This document shows positions 52,555 through 62,254 of a stretch of DNA of 64,000 nt, piece by piece; position 1 is the stretch's first letter, and every line of letters begins with the position of its first letter. The notes beneath the pieces were generated by a model, which had not been told where the DNA came from, searched no databases, and saw nothing but the letters and a program-made list of their open reading frames with translations. Made by a program: the position numbers and the translations under genes. Source of the DNA: Dermabacter indicis (GTDB lineage Bacteria; Actinomycetota; Actinomycetes; Actinomycetales; Dermabacteraceae); NCBI GenBank assembly GCA_001403775.1, contig CYUG01000013.1, positions 86,075 to 150,074 on the forward strand. The letters run 5' to 3'.

Positions 52555-53634
52555 TCATTTGCCGAGACGGTTGCCCGACTTCAGATCAAACAGGTGTACG
52601 TGATCGGCCTTCGGGTGGAAGTGCACGGTCTCGCCCTTCTGCGGAGGGCGGCGGCCGTCCACACGTGCGATGATCGGCTTGTCGGTCTCGCCTGCACCGG
52701 CGAGGCGGCCGTAGACGTACGCATCGGCGCCGAGCACCTCGACCATGTCGACCTCGACGGGGAGACCGTCGGAAGCGAGCTCGAGATCCTCGGGGCGCAC
52801 ACCAACGGTGACGGCCTTCTCATTCGACTCCGAAAGGGTCGAGCGGTCAACGGGGATCACGGACCCGCCGAAGGCAACGCCCTGATCGGTGAGGGGCTGC
52901 TCGACGAGGTTCATGGCGGGCGAGCCGATGAAGCCTGCAACGAACACGTTGTTCGGGTGATCGTACATGCGCTGCGGCGAGTCGATCTGCTGAAGAACAC
53001 CACCCGCGAGAACGGCGACGCGGTCACCCATCGTCATAGCCTCGGTCTGGTCGTGGGTCACGTACACGGTCGTGACGCCCAGACGGCGCTGAAGCGAGGC
53101 GATCTGGGTACGGGTCGACACGCGGAGCTTCGCGTCGAGGTTCGAGAGCGGCTCGTCCATGAGGAAGACCTGGGGCGAACGCACGATCGCGCGGCCCATG
53201 GCGACACGCTGACGCTGACCACCCGAGAGGGCCTTCGGCTTACGGTCGAGGTACTGCTCGAGGTCGAGGATCTTTGCGGCTTCTTCCACGCGCTTGCGGA
53301 TCTCATCCTTCGGCGTGCCGGCGATCTTGAGCGCGAAGCCCATGTTGTCGGCGACCGACATGTGCGGGTAGAGAGCGTAGTTCTGGAACACCATTGCGAT
53401 GTCGCGGTCCTTCGGCGGCACGTTGGTGACGTCGCGATCGCCGATGAAGATGCGGCCCGCGTCGATCTCTTCGAGGCCGGCGAGCATGCGCAGCGAGGTG
53501 GACTTACCGCAGCCCGAGGGGCCGACGAGAACGAGGAATTCGCCGTCTTCGATCTCAATGTTGAGGTCGTCAACCGCGGGCTTATCGCTGCCCGGGTAGA
53601 TACGGCTTGCGTGGTCGTAAATCACCTTTGCCAT
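52555..53634 (-). CDS. Multiple-sugar ABC transporter ATP-binding protein (MsiK/UgpC/MalK-like)
   Basis: 359 residues. ABC motifs: Walker A GPSGCGKST, Q-loop VFQNYALYPHM, signature LSGGQRQRVAMGRA, Walker B VFLMDEPLSNLDAKL, and H-loop VTHDQTEAM. A C-terminal regulatory OB domain (from about 240) is of MalK type. In actinomycetes one such protein serves several sugar importers; here it is alone with its own terminator, and the malE-F-G operon lacks an ATPase, so it is the probable energiser of that system. The start at 53634 (MAKVIYDHAS) has AAGGGA upstream; GTG 53649 is less likely. Confidence 0.92.
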   Translation of the reverse strand: MAKVIYDHASRIYPGSDKPAVDDLNIEIEDGEFLVLVGPSGCGKSTSLRMLAGLEEIDAGRIFIGDRDVTNVPPKDRDIAMVFQNYALYPHMSVADNMGFALKIAGTPKDEIRKRVEEAAKILDLEQYLDRKPKALSGGQRQRVAMGRAIVRSPQVFLMDEPLSNLDAKLRVSTRTQIASLQRRLGVTTVYVTHDQTEAMTMGDRVAVLAGGVLQQIDSPQRMYDHPNNVFVAGFIGSPAMNLVEQPLTDQGVAFGGSVIPVDRSTLSESNEKAVTVGVRPEDLELASDGLPVEVDMVEVLGADAYVYGRLAGAGETDKPIIARVDGRRPPQKGETVHFHPKADHVHLFDLKSGNRLGK

Positions 53635-53921
53635 GGGTATTCCCTTCACCGGCAGGTACGTGCCGGACGATCCGTTGTGAAGTAACAGTCAGCGGTCTTT
53701 GCTGACGTACGGACAACAATACCTCACTGTGGCGCTGACCATACGGGACGCGCCGAAGGGTGGCCGGGATCCTCCAGTTCGGCGTTGCCCGTAGGGTGGT
53801 CGGGAGAGTCCGACGCTTGCCCGGCCCTCGCCGCTCCCTGAGTAATGGGGGAGCCGAGCGGTGTGAGGGCGCTGTGGCAACGGGCCGAGAAGCGATGATA
53901 AGAGTGGAAGGCGACGACGGT
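53635..53921. other. Divergent msiK/def intergenic region with an exact 12-mer
   Basis: 287 bp. It contains TAGGGT (53792-53797), a possible def -10; the exact 12-mer at 53809-53820, preceded by a degenerate direct repeat TTCGGCGTTGCCCG (53778-53791); and GCTCCC/GGGAGC arms around 53833-53853. No gene was identified. Confidence 0.5.
53809..53820 (+). repeat. Dispersed 12-mer, exact intergenic copy
   Basis: TCCGACGCTTGC in the 5' region of def, followed by CCGGCC, as in several other copies. Confidence 0.85.
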
Positions 53922-54629
53922 ATGACGAGTCTCGCGGCATTGATTGAGAAAATCCTCGCGAAGCGGGGGAGTGAAAACGAACCGCTCAGGATCGTGCAAG
54001 CGGGGCACCCGGCGCTTCGCGCGCGCTCGAAGGACGCGGCACGGTCGCTCGATCCGGAGCTTCTTGGTGCGTTTATCGATGCGCTCGTCGTGACGATGCA
54101 CGAGGCCCCGGGGGTGGGTGTCGCGGCTCCGCAGGTGGGTGTCCCCCTCAGGCTTGTGGTGATGGAGGACGCCGTGCGCGAGGAAGGCGAAGAACGCGAT
54201 GCCGACGACGAGCTTTATGACCGCGACAATCTTCCGCTCATGGCCGTGATCAATCCCCGCTACGAGGAAGTGGAAGGGGAGGACACAGTGACGTTTGGCT
54301 GGGAGGGTTGCCTGAGCGTGGATGGCTGGCGTTCACTCCTACCTCGCCCCAAGAGCGTGCGCGTTTTCGGCACCGCGATCCTCGGCGCCGGCGAGGTTCG
54401 TGAACTCGACGAGGTGTGGACTGGCTGGAGCGCTCGCATTTTCCAGCACGAGAGCGACCATCTCGATGGCATTTTGTGCCACGACCGAGGCGTCGAGCGT
54501 TCGTTCGTGCAGGATTCTTACCTGCACCGATACACGGATCTTTCAGCCGCCGTTCGTTACCTTGGTCTGCGCGGCGACGTCGCGAATCTGGAGCCCGGCG
54601 CCGTCGATCTTCACCGCACGCGGGCGTGA
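53922..54629 (+). CDS. def: Peptide deformylase
   Basis: 235 residues. The three metal-site motifs are present: GVGVAAPQ (motif 1), EGCLS in WEGCLSVDG (motif 2, Cys ligand) and HESDH in QHESDHLDG (motif 3, two His ligands and catalytic Glu). It removes the formyl group from nascent proteins. It is longer than the E. coli enzyme owing to an N-terminal helix and an acidic insertion (EEGEERDADDE). Start choice: ATG 53922 after GGAAGG, with ATG 53895 in frame as an alternative; openings further upstream would read through the 12-mer region. Confidence 0.92.
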   Translation: MTSLAALIEKILAKRGSENEPLRIVQAGHPALRARSKDAARSLDPELLGAFIDALVVTMHEAPGVGVAAPQVGVPLRLVVMEDAVREEGEERDADDELYDRDNLPLMAVINPRYEEVEGEDTVTFGWEGCLSVDGWRSLLPRPKSVRVFGTAILGAGEVRELDEVWTGWSARIFQHESDHLDGILCHDRGVERSFVQDSYLHRYTDLSAAVRYLGLRGDVANLEPGAVDLHRTRA

Positions 54630-54662
54630 AGGCGCCCGATAGCGTCCATGAAAAGGAGAGCA

Positions 54663-55427
54663 ATGGCCTCGAAGGACCTGCGCACGTCAAAGAAATCAAG
54701 CGGGAAAAGCAAGGGCGAGGATTCGCTCATCGATGACAAGCAGTTTGAACTCATCGATAAGGCCCTCGCCGTCCAAGGGCCGATCGCTCGCAAATACGTC
54801 GATTCGCTTCGCCGCAAGAATCCTACGTGGAGCGATGACGAGATCATCGCTCGCCTTGAGGGCCACTTCACGAAACTTGCCGTGGCAACGGGCATCGGCA
54901 TTGGCGGTGTCGCAGCGCTGCCCGCCGTGGGTACCGCGACCGCCGTGGCCCTCACCGCGGGTGAGGGCATCGCGTTCGCGGAGGCATGCGCCTTCCTTAC
55001 TCTTGGTACCGCACACGTGCGTGGCGTAGATATGAGTAAACCATCGGTGCGTCGCACCGTGATCCTTGCGATTCTCGGCGGTGAACGAGGCGCGGAGATC
55101 GTGACGAAGGCACTCGGAAAAAACGGCCTTCAGTGGTCGACGGTTCTCGATGGCATGGCGCCGCCGTTCATCGCCGACGCGGTGAACACACAGGTGAACC
55201 GCTGGATTCGGAGAACTGTGACACGCCGCTTTACGGGGCTGTGGGCAGGGCGCCTCATTCCGTTTGGTATTGGTGCCGTGATTGGCGGCCTTGGCAACAA
55301 GGCACTCACGAAGACCGTCATCGAGGCCTCGCGAGAGGTGTTTAGTCACGCCGACGAGCCTGTTTCCTCGACCCTCGTTGACGAAAAGGAGAGCGACGGC
55401 GGTGCCGCTGGGTCTCGCGATGCCTAG
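54663..55427 (+). CDS. Conserved hypothetical actinobacterial membrane-associated protein
   Basis: 254 residues. A Lys/Ser-rich N-terminus (about 25 residues) and a helical region precede a Gly/Ala-rich hydrophobic stretch, VATGIGIGGVAALPAVGTATAVALTAGEG, of which only the start is typical of a membrane hairpin. A second hydrophobic part is LIPFGIGAVIGGLGNKALTK. I do not recognise a named family; similar proteins with a central Gly-rich hairpin occur in actinomycetes. ATG 54663 has AAGGAGAG upstream. It lies 33 bp after def and may be cotranscribed with it. Confidence 0.7.
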   Translation: MASKDLRTSKKSSGKSKGEDSLIDDKQFELIDKALAVQGPIARKYVDSLRRKNPTWSDDEIIARLEGHFTKLAVATGIGIGGVAALPAVGTATAVALTAGEGIAFAEACAFLTLGTAHVRGVDMSKPSVRRTVILAILGGERGAEIVTKALGKNGLQWSTVLDGMAPPFIADAVNTQVNRWIRRTVTRRFTGLWAGRLIPFGIGAVIGGLGNKALTKTVIEASREVFSHADEPVSSTLVDEKESDGGAAGSRDA

Positions 55428-55453
55428 GCTCGCATAGCTTTTTCGAAGCACTA

Positions 55454-55484
55454 GAGGCGCTCCCGGAACATCCGGAAGCGCCTC
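55454..55484. terminator. Bidirectional terminator
   Basis: GAGGCGCTCCCGG (55454-55466) pairs with CCGGAAGCGCCTC (55472-55484), 13 bp with one mismatch that becomes a G-U on the minus strand, between convergent genes. TTGTT follows on the plus strand. Confidence 0.75.
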
Positions 55485-55506
55485 TTGTTCTCGCACAACG
55501 ATTAGA

Positions 55507-56019
55507 TTAAATGTCCTGGGTGAACTCGTTTTCGTGTTCGGTACCCTTCGCGCGGCGGTAGGACGCGCGGATTTCCTCTTCCGCGTCATCGCGGCCCTCC
55601 CAGTGGGCGCCCTCGACACTCTTACCGGGCTCGAGGTCCTTGTAGACCTCGAAGAAGTGCTGGATCTCGAGGCGGTGGAACTCGGAGATATCGGTGAGCT
55701 CTTGGCGGCGGATCTGGCGCTTATCACCAACCGGAACCGCGACGATCTTGTCGTCGCCGCCGGACTCATCGCGCATGCGGAACATGCCGAGCGCACGGCA
55801 ACGAATCAGGCAGCCGGGGAAGGTCGCCTCTTCGAGAAGAACGAGCACGTCGAGCGGATCGCCGTCCTCACCGAGCGTGCCCTCGATGAAACCGTAGTCA
55901 TCGGGGTAGCGGGTTGCCGTAAAGAGCATGCGATCGAGCCGGATGCGACCATTGTGATGGTCGACCTCGTACTTGTTGCGATTTCCCTTGGGGATCTCGA
56001 TCGTGACGTCGAATTCCAC
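55507..56019 (-). CDS. ppa: Inorganic pyrophosphatase
   Basis: 170-residue family I soluble pyrophosphatase, hydrolysing PPi to phosphate. The metal-binding signature is EDGDPLDVLVL, with FTATRYPDDYGFIEGTL before it and the substrate Lys/Tyr in PKGNRNKYEVD and HFFEVYKDLEPGK. It begins with GTG, with GGAG about 8 nt upstream. It is divergent from dacB; ppa next to dacB and tilS is an arrangement also known from mycobacteria. Confidence 0.95.
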   Translation of the reverse strand: MEFDVTIEIPKGNRNKYEVDHHNGRIRLDRMLFTATRYPDDYGFIEGTLGEDGDPLDVLVLLEEATFPGCLIRCRALGMFRMRDESGGDDKIVAVPVGDKRQIRRQELTDISEFHRLEIQHFFEVYKDLEPGKSVEGAHWEGRDDAEEEIRASYRRAKGTEHENEFTQDI

Positions 56020-56214
56020 GTGCGTGACTCCATTGCCTAAGGTGATTCATGGTGTGCGAGGGACGCGCCCTCCGCGTGCAACAATAGCGAAGATCTTCGG
56101 GCGCGGGCTTCAGAACGGGATGTGAGTGATCGTTGCGTGCGTAAAATTTGCACGAAGTCACAGACATGAAGGCGCGACGACCGGCGATTGCAGGGCGAAG
56201 AGGAGCAGAGATAG
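56020..56214. other. ppa/dacB divergent intergenic region
   Basis: 195 bp of promoter space. AT-rich stretches occur near 56080 and 56145, but no confident -10, hairpin or gene was found. Confidence 0.35.
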
Positions 56215-57720
56215 ATGGTGAAGTCGAAGGCGGTCGGGGCCGTCGCCGCGTTTCTCGCGCTCGCGCTACCCGCGACCTTCTACACGTTTGGCGATCTCGT
56301 CGATGCTTTCCCGGGGTTTCTCACCGTGCGCACGGAAAAAACCGCTGACCCCAAGGGTGTACCCGCCGAAGGCGAGGCGTGGGAGCGAATGAAGGGCGTG
56401 CGACCGCTTGAGGAGGCCTCGCCCGGGCCGCGCGTAAGTGGCGCGACGATCAATGAGGCCGTTGAGGCACTTCCGCAGCTCGGTGAGTACTCGGGAAAGC
56501 TCTCCTACGCGATCGTGGATGCGGCGAGCGGAGAGGTGATCGCCGAACGCGAGGCGGGCGTGAGCCTCACCCCCGCCTCGACCATGAAGCTGCTGTCGGC
56601 GCTCACGGCGGCCAAGGCAGTGGGACCTGACGCGACGTTTACCACGCGGACCGTGCTCGAAGGCGAGCGCCTCGTGCTCGTGGGTGGTGGCGACAACTTG
56701 CTTACGGTGAAGCCCAAAGAAACGAAAGAGGGCATTACGCGAGCGTCGCTTGCCCAGCTTGCGGATCAAACCGCGCAGAAACTCAAGGATGAGGGCCTTA
56801 CAAGCGTGTCACTCGCGTTCGACGATTCTCTCTTTGGGAACGACCCAATGAACCCGGCGTGGGGCGAGAACGGCCCCGCTGGCGGATGGGTTGCCCCGAT
56901 CACGCCGCTCGGAATCGATGGCGGCCGCGCCGACGGCACGAAGTACGGCGCGAAATCGATGGATCCATCGCTCGATGCGGCGAAGGCCTTCGCGGGCCTG
57001 CTCGAGGAGCGCGGGATCACGATCGAAGGGGAGCCCGTTCGAGCGACCGCGTCCAACGGCTCGCGCGAGCTCGGGGCCGTGCAATCCGCTCCCTTGAGCG
57101 AGTGGATCGCGCACACGCTTTTGTTCTCCGATAACTCTCTTGCGGAAACCCTCGCACGGCTCGCCGCCGTCAAAACCGGACACCCGGGCACCGTGGCGGG
57201 CGCACGTGAAGCCGTGAAAGCGGAACTCGACGAGGTCGGGCGCGAGGAAGGATTCTCGACCGACGGTCTCGTCATCGCCGACAATTCGGGCCTTTCGAGG
57301 GACAATCGCCTTTCTCCCGCGCTCCTCGCACATCTCACGGCGTGGGCCTCGGGGGAGGCTCCGCCCGAGATCACGGACGTCTTTGCGCTCGTTCCTATCG
57401 GTGGCCTCACGGGAACGCTCCAAGAACGCTTTGGTGAAGTCGGGACCGAAGAAGCGCGCGGCGTGGTGCGCGGCAAGACCGGCACCCTTTCGGGAACCTC
57501 CACGCTTGCGGGCACAACCGTTCTCTCAGACGGCCGTGTGGTCGGCTACGCGATTTTTGCCTACGAATCAAAGGCGGAGGGGTACGGAGAGGCGCGCGCC
57601 CTCGTGGATGACGTTGCGAGCGCGATCATTTCGGCCGGGGGCCCGACGCCTGCAGGCCTCTATGACCCTCCGAGTTCTCCCGTCGCTGCCGAGGCAGGAA
57701 AAGAAGGAGAAGGGCAGTGA
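56215..57720 (+). CDS. dacB: D-alanyl-D-alanine carboxypeptidase/endopeptidase (PBP4 class, S13)
   Basis: 501 residues. An N-terminal signal/anchor helix (AVGAVAAFLALALPATFYTF) places it outside the membrane. Penicillin-binding motifs: SxxK as TPASTMKLL, SxN as FSDNSLAE, and KTG as RGKTGTLSG. It trims or cuts D-Ala-containing peptidoglycan cross-links. AGGAG precedes the ATG. Its TGA overlaps the GTG of tilS (GTGA), so the two are translationally coupled. Near the end, AGGPTPAG is encoded by a weak 12-mer variant (57642-57653). Confidence 0.93.
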   Translation: MVKSKAVGAVAAFLALALPATFYTFGDLVDAFPGFLTVRTEKTADPKGVPAEGEAWERMKGVRPLEEASPGPRVSGATINEAVEALPQLGEYSGKLSYAIVDAASGEVIAEREAGVSLTPASTMKLLSALTAAKAVGPDATFTTRTVLEGERLVLVGGGDNLLTVKPKETKEGITRASLAQLADQTAQKLKDEGLTSVSLAFDDSLFGNDPMNPAWGENGPAGGWVAPITPLGIDGGRADGTKYGAKSMDPSLDAAKAFAGLLEERGITIEGEPVRATASNGSRELGAVQSAPLSEWIAHTLLFSDNSLAETLARLAAVKTGHPGTVAGAREAVKAELDEVGREEGFSTDGLVIADNSGLSRDNRLSPALLAHLTAWASGEAPPEITDVFALVPIGGLTGTLQERFGEVGTEEARGVVRGKTGTLSGTSTLAGTTVLSDGRVVGYAIFAYESKAEGYGEARALVDDVASAIISAGGPTPAGLYDPPSSPVAAEAGKEGEGQ

Positions 57721-58817
57721 GCGGCCCTCCCGAACCCGTTGCGCGCGCACGAGTCGCGGTGAAGGCGGCCCTCGTGTCGAGGCTCGAAGAATGCGCCGAT
57801 CGTTCCGATGGCGCGCAACTCTCACCCCGCATCCTCGTCGGTGTGAGCGGAGGCGCCGATTCCCTTGCGCTTGCGGCGACGACCCAGTGGGTCGCTTCGC
57901 GGCTAGGCCTCGAAGTTGAGGCTGTGCTCATCGATCACGGCCTTTCGGAAAACTCCGCTTCGGTTTCCGAACGCGCTGCGCTCCAGTGCGAACGACTTGG
58001 TCTCGCTCGCTGCCACATCCGCCGAATCCACGTGAATGCGACGGGCGAAGGTGGGCTCGAGAACGCCGCGCGGGTTGCACGGCACGCAGCCTTTGACGAC
58101 ATGCTCGAGGAGCGCGCGGCTCTCGCCCTCCTTCTCGGGCACACGCTCGATGACCAGGCCGAGCAAGTGCTCCTCGGGCTCGCGCGTGGCTCGGGGGCCC
58201 GCTCCCTCGCGGGAATCCCGCGAAAGCGCGGGGCCCTTGTGCGCCCGTTCCTCGGCACAGGAAGAGACGAAAAAACGGGACTGTGGCGACGTGACACGCG
58301 CGCCGTGTGCGAGGCGCTCGACCTCGACGTGTGGGACGACCCGATGAACGACGACGAGACCTACTTGCGAGTCGCCGCGCGCTCCCGTGCACTTCCGATG
58401 CTCGCCGAGGTTCTCGGTGAGCAGGTGGCGGCGAACCTCGTGCGCACCGCCGATCTCCTTCGCGACGATGCCGACTTCCTCGAACACGAAGCGGAAGAAG
58501 CCTTTGCCGGCTTGCGTCGGAACCCCCCGAGCGCAACCCCCGGACTGCTCGCGCTTGATGCCTACGCCCTCGCCCCGCTCGACCGCGCCCTGCGCACCCG
58601 CGTACTCAAGCACGCTATCGCCCAGGCGAGCGCGCTCGCGGGCACAAGCTCCGGCAAGTCACTCCTTCGGCGTCAGATCCTTCACGTTGACTCCCTCGTT
58701 GCCGCCTACCGGGGACAGGGCCCCATTCCGCTACCGGGTAAGATCGAAGCGATACGCGACGAAGGACTCATCGTTTTTCGCGAGGGAAGCTCCCGCTTCC
58801 TCGAGAGCGAGCGCTGA
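57717..58817 (+). CDS. tilS: tRNA(Ile)-lysidine synthase
   Basis: 366 residues with the PP-loop VGVSGGADSLAL near residue 44. The rest of the N-type ATP pyrophosphatase domain (IDHGLSENS, LGHTLDDQAEQVLLGLARGS, DPMNDD) is present. It modifies C34 of the AUA-reading tRNA-Ile to lysidine. It lacks the long C-terminal domain of E. coli TilS, as is usual for the shorter actinobacterial type. It starts at a GTG overlapping the dacB stop, with hpt following after 43 bp. Confidence 0.93.
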   Translation: MSGPPEPVARARVAVKAALVSRLEECADRSDGAQLSPRILVGVSGGADSLALAATTQWVASRLGLEVEAVLIDHGLSENSASVSERAALQCERLGLARCHIRRIHVNATGEGGLENAARVARHAAFDDMLEERAALALLLGHTLDDQAEQVLLGLARGSGARSLAGIPRKRGALVRPFLGTGRDEKTGLWRRDTRAVCEALDLDVWDDPMNDDETYLRVAARSRALPMLAEVLGEQVAANLVRTADLLRDDADFLEHEAEEAFAGLRRNPPSATPGLLALDAYALAPLDRALRTRVLKHAIAQASALAGTSSGKSLLRRQILHVDSLVAAYRGQGPIPLPGKIEAIRDEGLIVFREGSSRFLESER

Positions 58818-58860
58818 GTCTTCGTGAACTCGACAACGTGACGCACCGGGAAGGGGCCCC

Positions 58861-59406
58861 ATGACCATGGATGAGGACGTCGAGCGCATCCTGCTCGATG
58901 AGCAGGCGATCCGGGAGCGGATCAGCGAACTCGCCGCAGAAATCGACCGCGACTACGATGGCGAAGCTCCGCTCCTCGTCGGCGTACTTAAGGGAGCCGT
59001 CATGGTCGTCGCCGACCTCGCGCGCGCGATCACGCTCGACGTGGACATGGACTGGATGGCCGTGAGCTCGTACGGCAGTGGCACGAAGTCTTCCGGCGTG
59101 GTGCGCATCCTCAAGGATCTCAGCGCGGACATCACGGATCGCCACGTTCTTATCGTCGAAGACATCATCGACTCGGGCCTCACCCTCAGCTGGCTGCGCA
59201 CGAACCTCCGCTCTCGCGGCCCGAAGAGTGTGGAGATCTGCACGCTCCTTCGCAAACCGGAAGCGGTCAAGGTCGATATTGACGTGAAGTACGTAGGCTT
59301 CGACATCCCGAACGAGTTCGTGATCGGGTACGGGCTTGACTACGCAGAGAAGTACCGCAACCTCCCCTACGTCGGAATCCTCAAGCCGAGCGTCTACGCC
59401 GATTGA
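58861..59406 (+). CDS. hpt: Hypoxanthine phosphoribosyltransferase
   Basis: 181 residues. The PRPP-binding loop is [17 protein letters not shown], and the N-terminal [15 protein letters not shown] and the flexible loop [11 protein letters not shown] match bacterial HPRT. It salvages hypoxanthine and guanine to IMP and GMP. AAGGGG precedes the ATG by a short spacer. tilS-hpt-ftsH is a widely conserved order, and with deoD (29.2 kb) it completes a purine salvage route. Confidence 0.94.
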   Translation: MTMDEDVERILLDEQAIRERISELAAEIDRDYDGEAPLLVGVLKGAVMVVADLARAITLDVDMDWMAVSSYGSGTKSSGVVRILKDLSADITDRHVLIVEDIIDSGLTLSWLRTNLRSRGPKSVEICTLLRKPEAVKVDIDVKYVGFDIPNEFVIGYGLDYAEKYRNLPYVGILKPSVYAD

Positions 59407-59524
59407 GAACATCGGGGTTCCTGACAGCCCCGCCCCAGCGATTCGGGGTAGATTCGCGCTCATTCACGAAACGCGCGCGAGGCACGAGCCCCGCCCTACA
59501 AGAACGTAAGAATTAGCACCTCAC

Positions 59525-61558
59525 ATGGCAGAAAAAAAGAAATCCCCCGCCCGCAACCTGTGGTTGTGGAGCCTCGCGACCCTCGCGATCGTCCTGCTCG
59601 CGCTCAGCATCTTCGGCCGCGGCGGTTTCCAAGACATCGACACCGAGCAGGGCCTCGAGCTCCTCAAGGGTGACACCGTTGAGCAAGCGGAAATCATCGA
59701 CGGCAATCAGCAGCGCGTGAATCTTGTGCTCACGAAGGACTTCGAGGACAAGGGCAAGCGCGTCGCCTTCTCGTACGTGACGCCGCGAGGCGACGACGTC
59801 GTGAAGGCCGTGAACGAGGCGAAACCCGCGAAGGGATACACGGATAAGATCGCCACGCCTTCGTGGTGGGGGCAGCTGCTTCTCACGTTCTTCCCGCTCA
59901 TCATCATCCTGGGTCTCTTTTGGTTCTTCATGATGAACGCCCAGGGCGGCGGTCGTGCGATGCAGTTCGGCAAGTCCAAGGCGAAACTTTTCAATAAGGA
60001 CATGCCTAAGGTGACGTTCCAGGACGTTGCAGGCGCCGAGGAAGCCGTCGAAGAGCTTGAGGAGATCAAGCAGTTCCTCGTGAGCCCCGAGCGCTATCAC
60101 GCGGTGGGAGCAAAGATCCCCAAGGGCGTTCTGCTTTACGGACCCCCGGGCACGGGTAAGACTCTGCTCGCGAAGGCCGTCGCGGGCGAGGCGGGCGTGC
60201 CGTTCTACTCGATCTCGGGTTCCGACTTCGTCGAGATGTTCGTGGGCGTGGGCGCGAGCCGCGTGCGCGACCTGTTCAACACCGCGAAAGAAAACGCCCC
60301 CGCGATCATCTTCATCGATGAGATCGACGCCGTTGGCCGCCACCGCGGCGCGGGTATGGGCGGCGGTCACGACGAGCGCGAGCAGACCCTCAACCAGATG
60401 CTCGTCGAGATGGATGGCTTCGAAGAACACCAAAACGTCATCCTCATCGCCGCGACGAACCGCGTGGACATCCTCGACCCGGCGCTCTTGCGTCCCGGCC
60501 GATTCGACCGCCAGATCGCCGTCGAAACCCCCGACCTCAAGGGCCGCCGCAAGATTCTCGAGGTCCACGCGAAGGGCAAGCCCCTCGCGAGCGACGTCGA
60601 CCTCGACAACATCGCGCGCCGCTCGATCGGCATGAGTGGCGCAGACCTCGCGAACGTGCTCAACGAAGCAGCGCTCCTCACCGCACGTTCGGGTAATCAG
60701 ATCATCGATATGCGCGCACTCGACGAGGCAATCGATCGTGTCTCGATGGGCCCGCAACGCTACTCGAAGGTTATGACCGAGCGCGAGCGCCAGATGACCG
60801 CGTACCACGAAGGCGGGCACGCTCTCGTCGCCGCAGCCCTCAACAACTCGGCCCCCGTCACGAAGGTGACGATCCTCCCGCGCGGCCGTGCGGGTGGCTA
60901 CACGATGGTGGTGCCGACGGCCGACCGCAACTACCAGAGCCGTAACGAGCTCCTCGATCGCCTGGCCTACGCGATGGGTGGCTACGCGGTCGAGGAAGGC
61001 ATCTTCCACGATGTCACGACCGGCCCCAGTTCCGACCTCAAGAACGCGACGGGCATTGCGCGTGCGATGGTCACCGAACTCGGCATGAGCGGTGTCGTGG
61101 GGCAGGTCGCCCTCGGCAAGGGGCAGGATGAGGTCTTCGTGGGCATGCAGCAGGGCCAGGGCCCCGGCTATAGCGAAGACACCGCGCGTTTGATCGATGA
61201 AGAGATCCGCCGCCTTCTTGACAACGCTCTCGACGAGGCGTGGAGCGTCATCAAGACCAACCGCGCCGTGCTCGATCACCTCGTCGAGGAGCTCCTCGAG
61301 AAGGAGACGCTTGGCGAGAAGGAACTTGCGGAAATCTTCAAGGACGTCACGAAGCGCCCGCCGCGCGACGTGTGGCAGTCGAGCGAGGATCGCCCAGTGT
61401 TCACCGAGCCCCTCGCGGGAAGCGACCGCCCCGGCACGATCGGCAGCAGCGTTCCGGACGGTACCGAGAACCAACAGGCCGGCGAGGAACTTGGCGGGAC
61501 CCCGCCCGAGCTCCCGCAGCCCGGCGACGGCTCGCCGCACATTCCGGGCGCCGAGTAG
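59525..61558 (+). CDS. ftsH: ATP-dependent zinc metalloprotease FtsH
   Basis: 677 residues. Two membrane helices (about residues 11-31 and 117-138) enclose a small extracytoplasmic domain. The AAA+ module has Walker A GPPGTGKT (about 206-213), Walker [12 protein letters not shown] and the SRH with RPGRFDRQI. The protease has the zinc motif HEGGH (428-432) with the third ligand in the later ATGIARAMV region. The tail is acidic and Pro/Gly-rich. It degrades membrane and regulatory proteins. No strong ribosome site precedes the ATG; TAAGAAT lies about 11 nt upstream, so the leader may be very short. Confidence 0.96.
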   Translation: MAEKKKSPARNLWLWSLATLAIVLLALSIFGRGGFQDIDTEQGLELLKGDTVEQAEIIDGNQQRVNLVLTKDFEDKGKRVAFSYVTPRGDDVVKAVNEAKPAKGYTDKIATPSWWGQLLLTFFPLIIILGLFWFFMMNAQGGGRAMQFGKSKAKLFNKDMPKVTFQDVAGAEEAVEELEEIKQFLVSPERYHAVGAKIPKGVLLYGPPGTGKTLLAKAVAGEAGVPFYSISGSDFVEMFVGVGASRVRDLFNTAKENAPAIIFIDEIDAVGRHRGAGMGGGHDEREQTLNQMLVEMDGFEEHQNVILIAATNRVDILDPALLRPGRFDRQIAVETPDLKGRRKILEVHAKGKPLASDVDLDNIARRSIGMSGADLANVLNEAALLTARSGNQIIDMRALDEAIDRVSMGPQRYSKVMTERERQMTAYHEGGHALVAAALNNSAPVTKVTILPRGRAGGYTMVVPTADRNYQSRNELLDRLAYAMGGYAVEEGIFHDVTTGPSSDLKNATGIARAMVTELGMSGVVGQVALGKGQDEVFVGMQQGQGPGYSEDTARLIDEEIRRLLDNALDEAWSVIKTNRAVLDHLVEELLEKETLGEKELAEIFKDVTKRPPRDVWQSSEDRPVFTEPLAGSDRPGTIGSSVPDGTENQQAGEELGGTPPELPQPGDGSPHIPGAE

Positions 61559-61611
61559 CGCGTTTCGCACGTCCCTCGCGAGCACATGCTTGCGCGAAGA
61601 AAGAAGGATTC

Positions 61612-62214
61612 ATGAGCGAGAACCACAACGCCGTGGAGAGCATCGACCAGGAGAGGATCGAACGTGCTGTGCGCGAGATTCTCGAGGCTATCGGCGAGGA
61701 TCCGAGCCGCGACGGTTTGCTCGATACGCCGGGACGCGTCGCCCGCATGTATGCCGAGGTGTTTCGAGGCCTCCACGAGAACCCGCGCGTACACATGCAG
61801 ACGAAGTTTGAGGTCGAGCACCGAGAGCTCGTTCTCGTGCGAGACATTCGGTTCTATTCGATGTGCGAGCACCACCTCGTGCCGTTTTTCGGGCGCGCCC
61901 ACGTGGGCTACGTGCCCGGGCACGATGGCACGGTCGCGGGGCTGTCGAAGTTCGCAAGGCTCGTGGAGAGTTTTGCGGCGCGCCCGCAAGTGCAAGAGCG
62001 CCTCACAAGCCAGATCGCGGACGCCGTGTACGAGGAACTCAACGCTCACGGCACGATCGTCGTGCTTCAAGCGGACCATCTGTGCATGGAGATGCGGGGC
62101 GTGAAGTCTCCGAACGCCGAGACCGTGACGAGTGCAGTGCGCGGCTCGCTCCAATCCAACGCGGCAACGCGTGCCGAGGCCATGAGCCTCATCCTCACGG
62201 GTCTTCATCACTGA
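61612..62214 (+). CDS. folE: GTP cyclohydrolase I
   Basis: 200 residues. The zinc site is in [19 protein letters not shown] (Cys, His) and HLCMEMRGV (second Cys); [14 protein letters not shown] and LSKFARLVE are family landmarks. It makes dihydroneopterin triphosphate, the first folate intermediate. AAGGA at 61604-61608 supports ATG 61612; the open frame upstream runs through the end of ftsH and is not part of the gene. It begins the folate block, 53 bp after ftsH. Confidence 0.96.
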   Translation: MSENHNAVESIDQERIERAVREILEAIGEDPSRDGLLDTPGRVARMYAEVFRGLHENPRVHMQTKFEVEHRELVLVRDIRFYSMCEHHLVPFFGRAHVGYVPGHDGTVAGLSKFARLVESFAARPQVQERLTSQIADAVYEELNAHGTIVVLQADHLCMEMRGVKSPNAETVTSAVRGSLQSNAATRAEAMSLILTGLHH

Positions 62215-62254
62215 CGATCGCGAAAGCGCCGAACGCGGCGGGAAAGGGCAACAC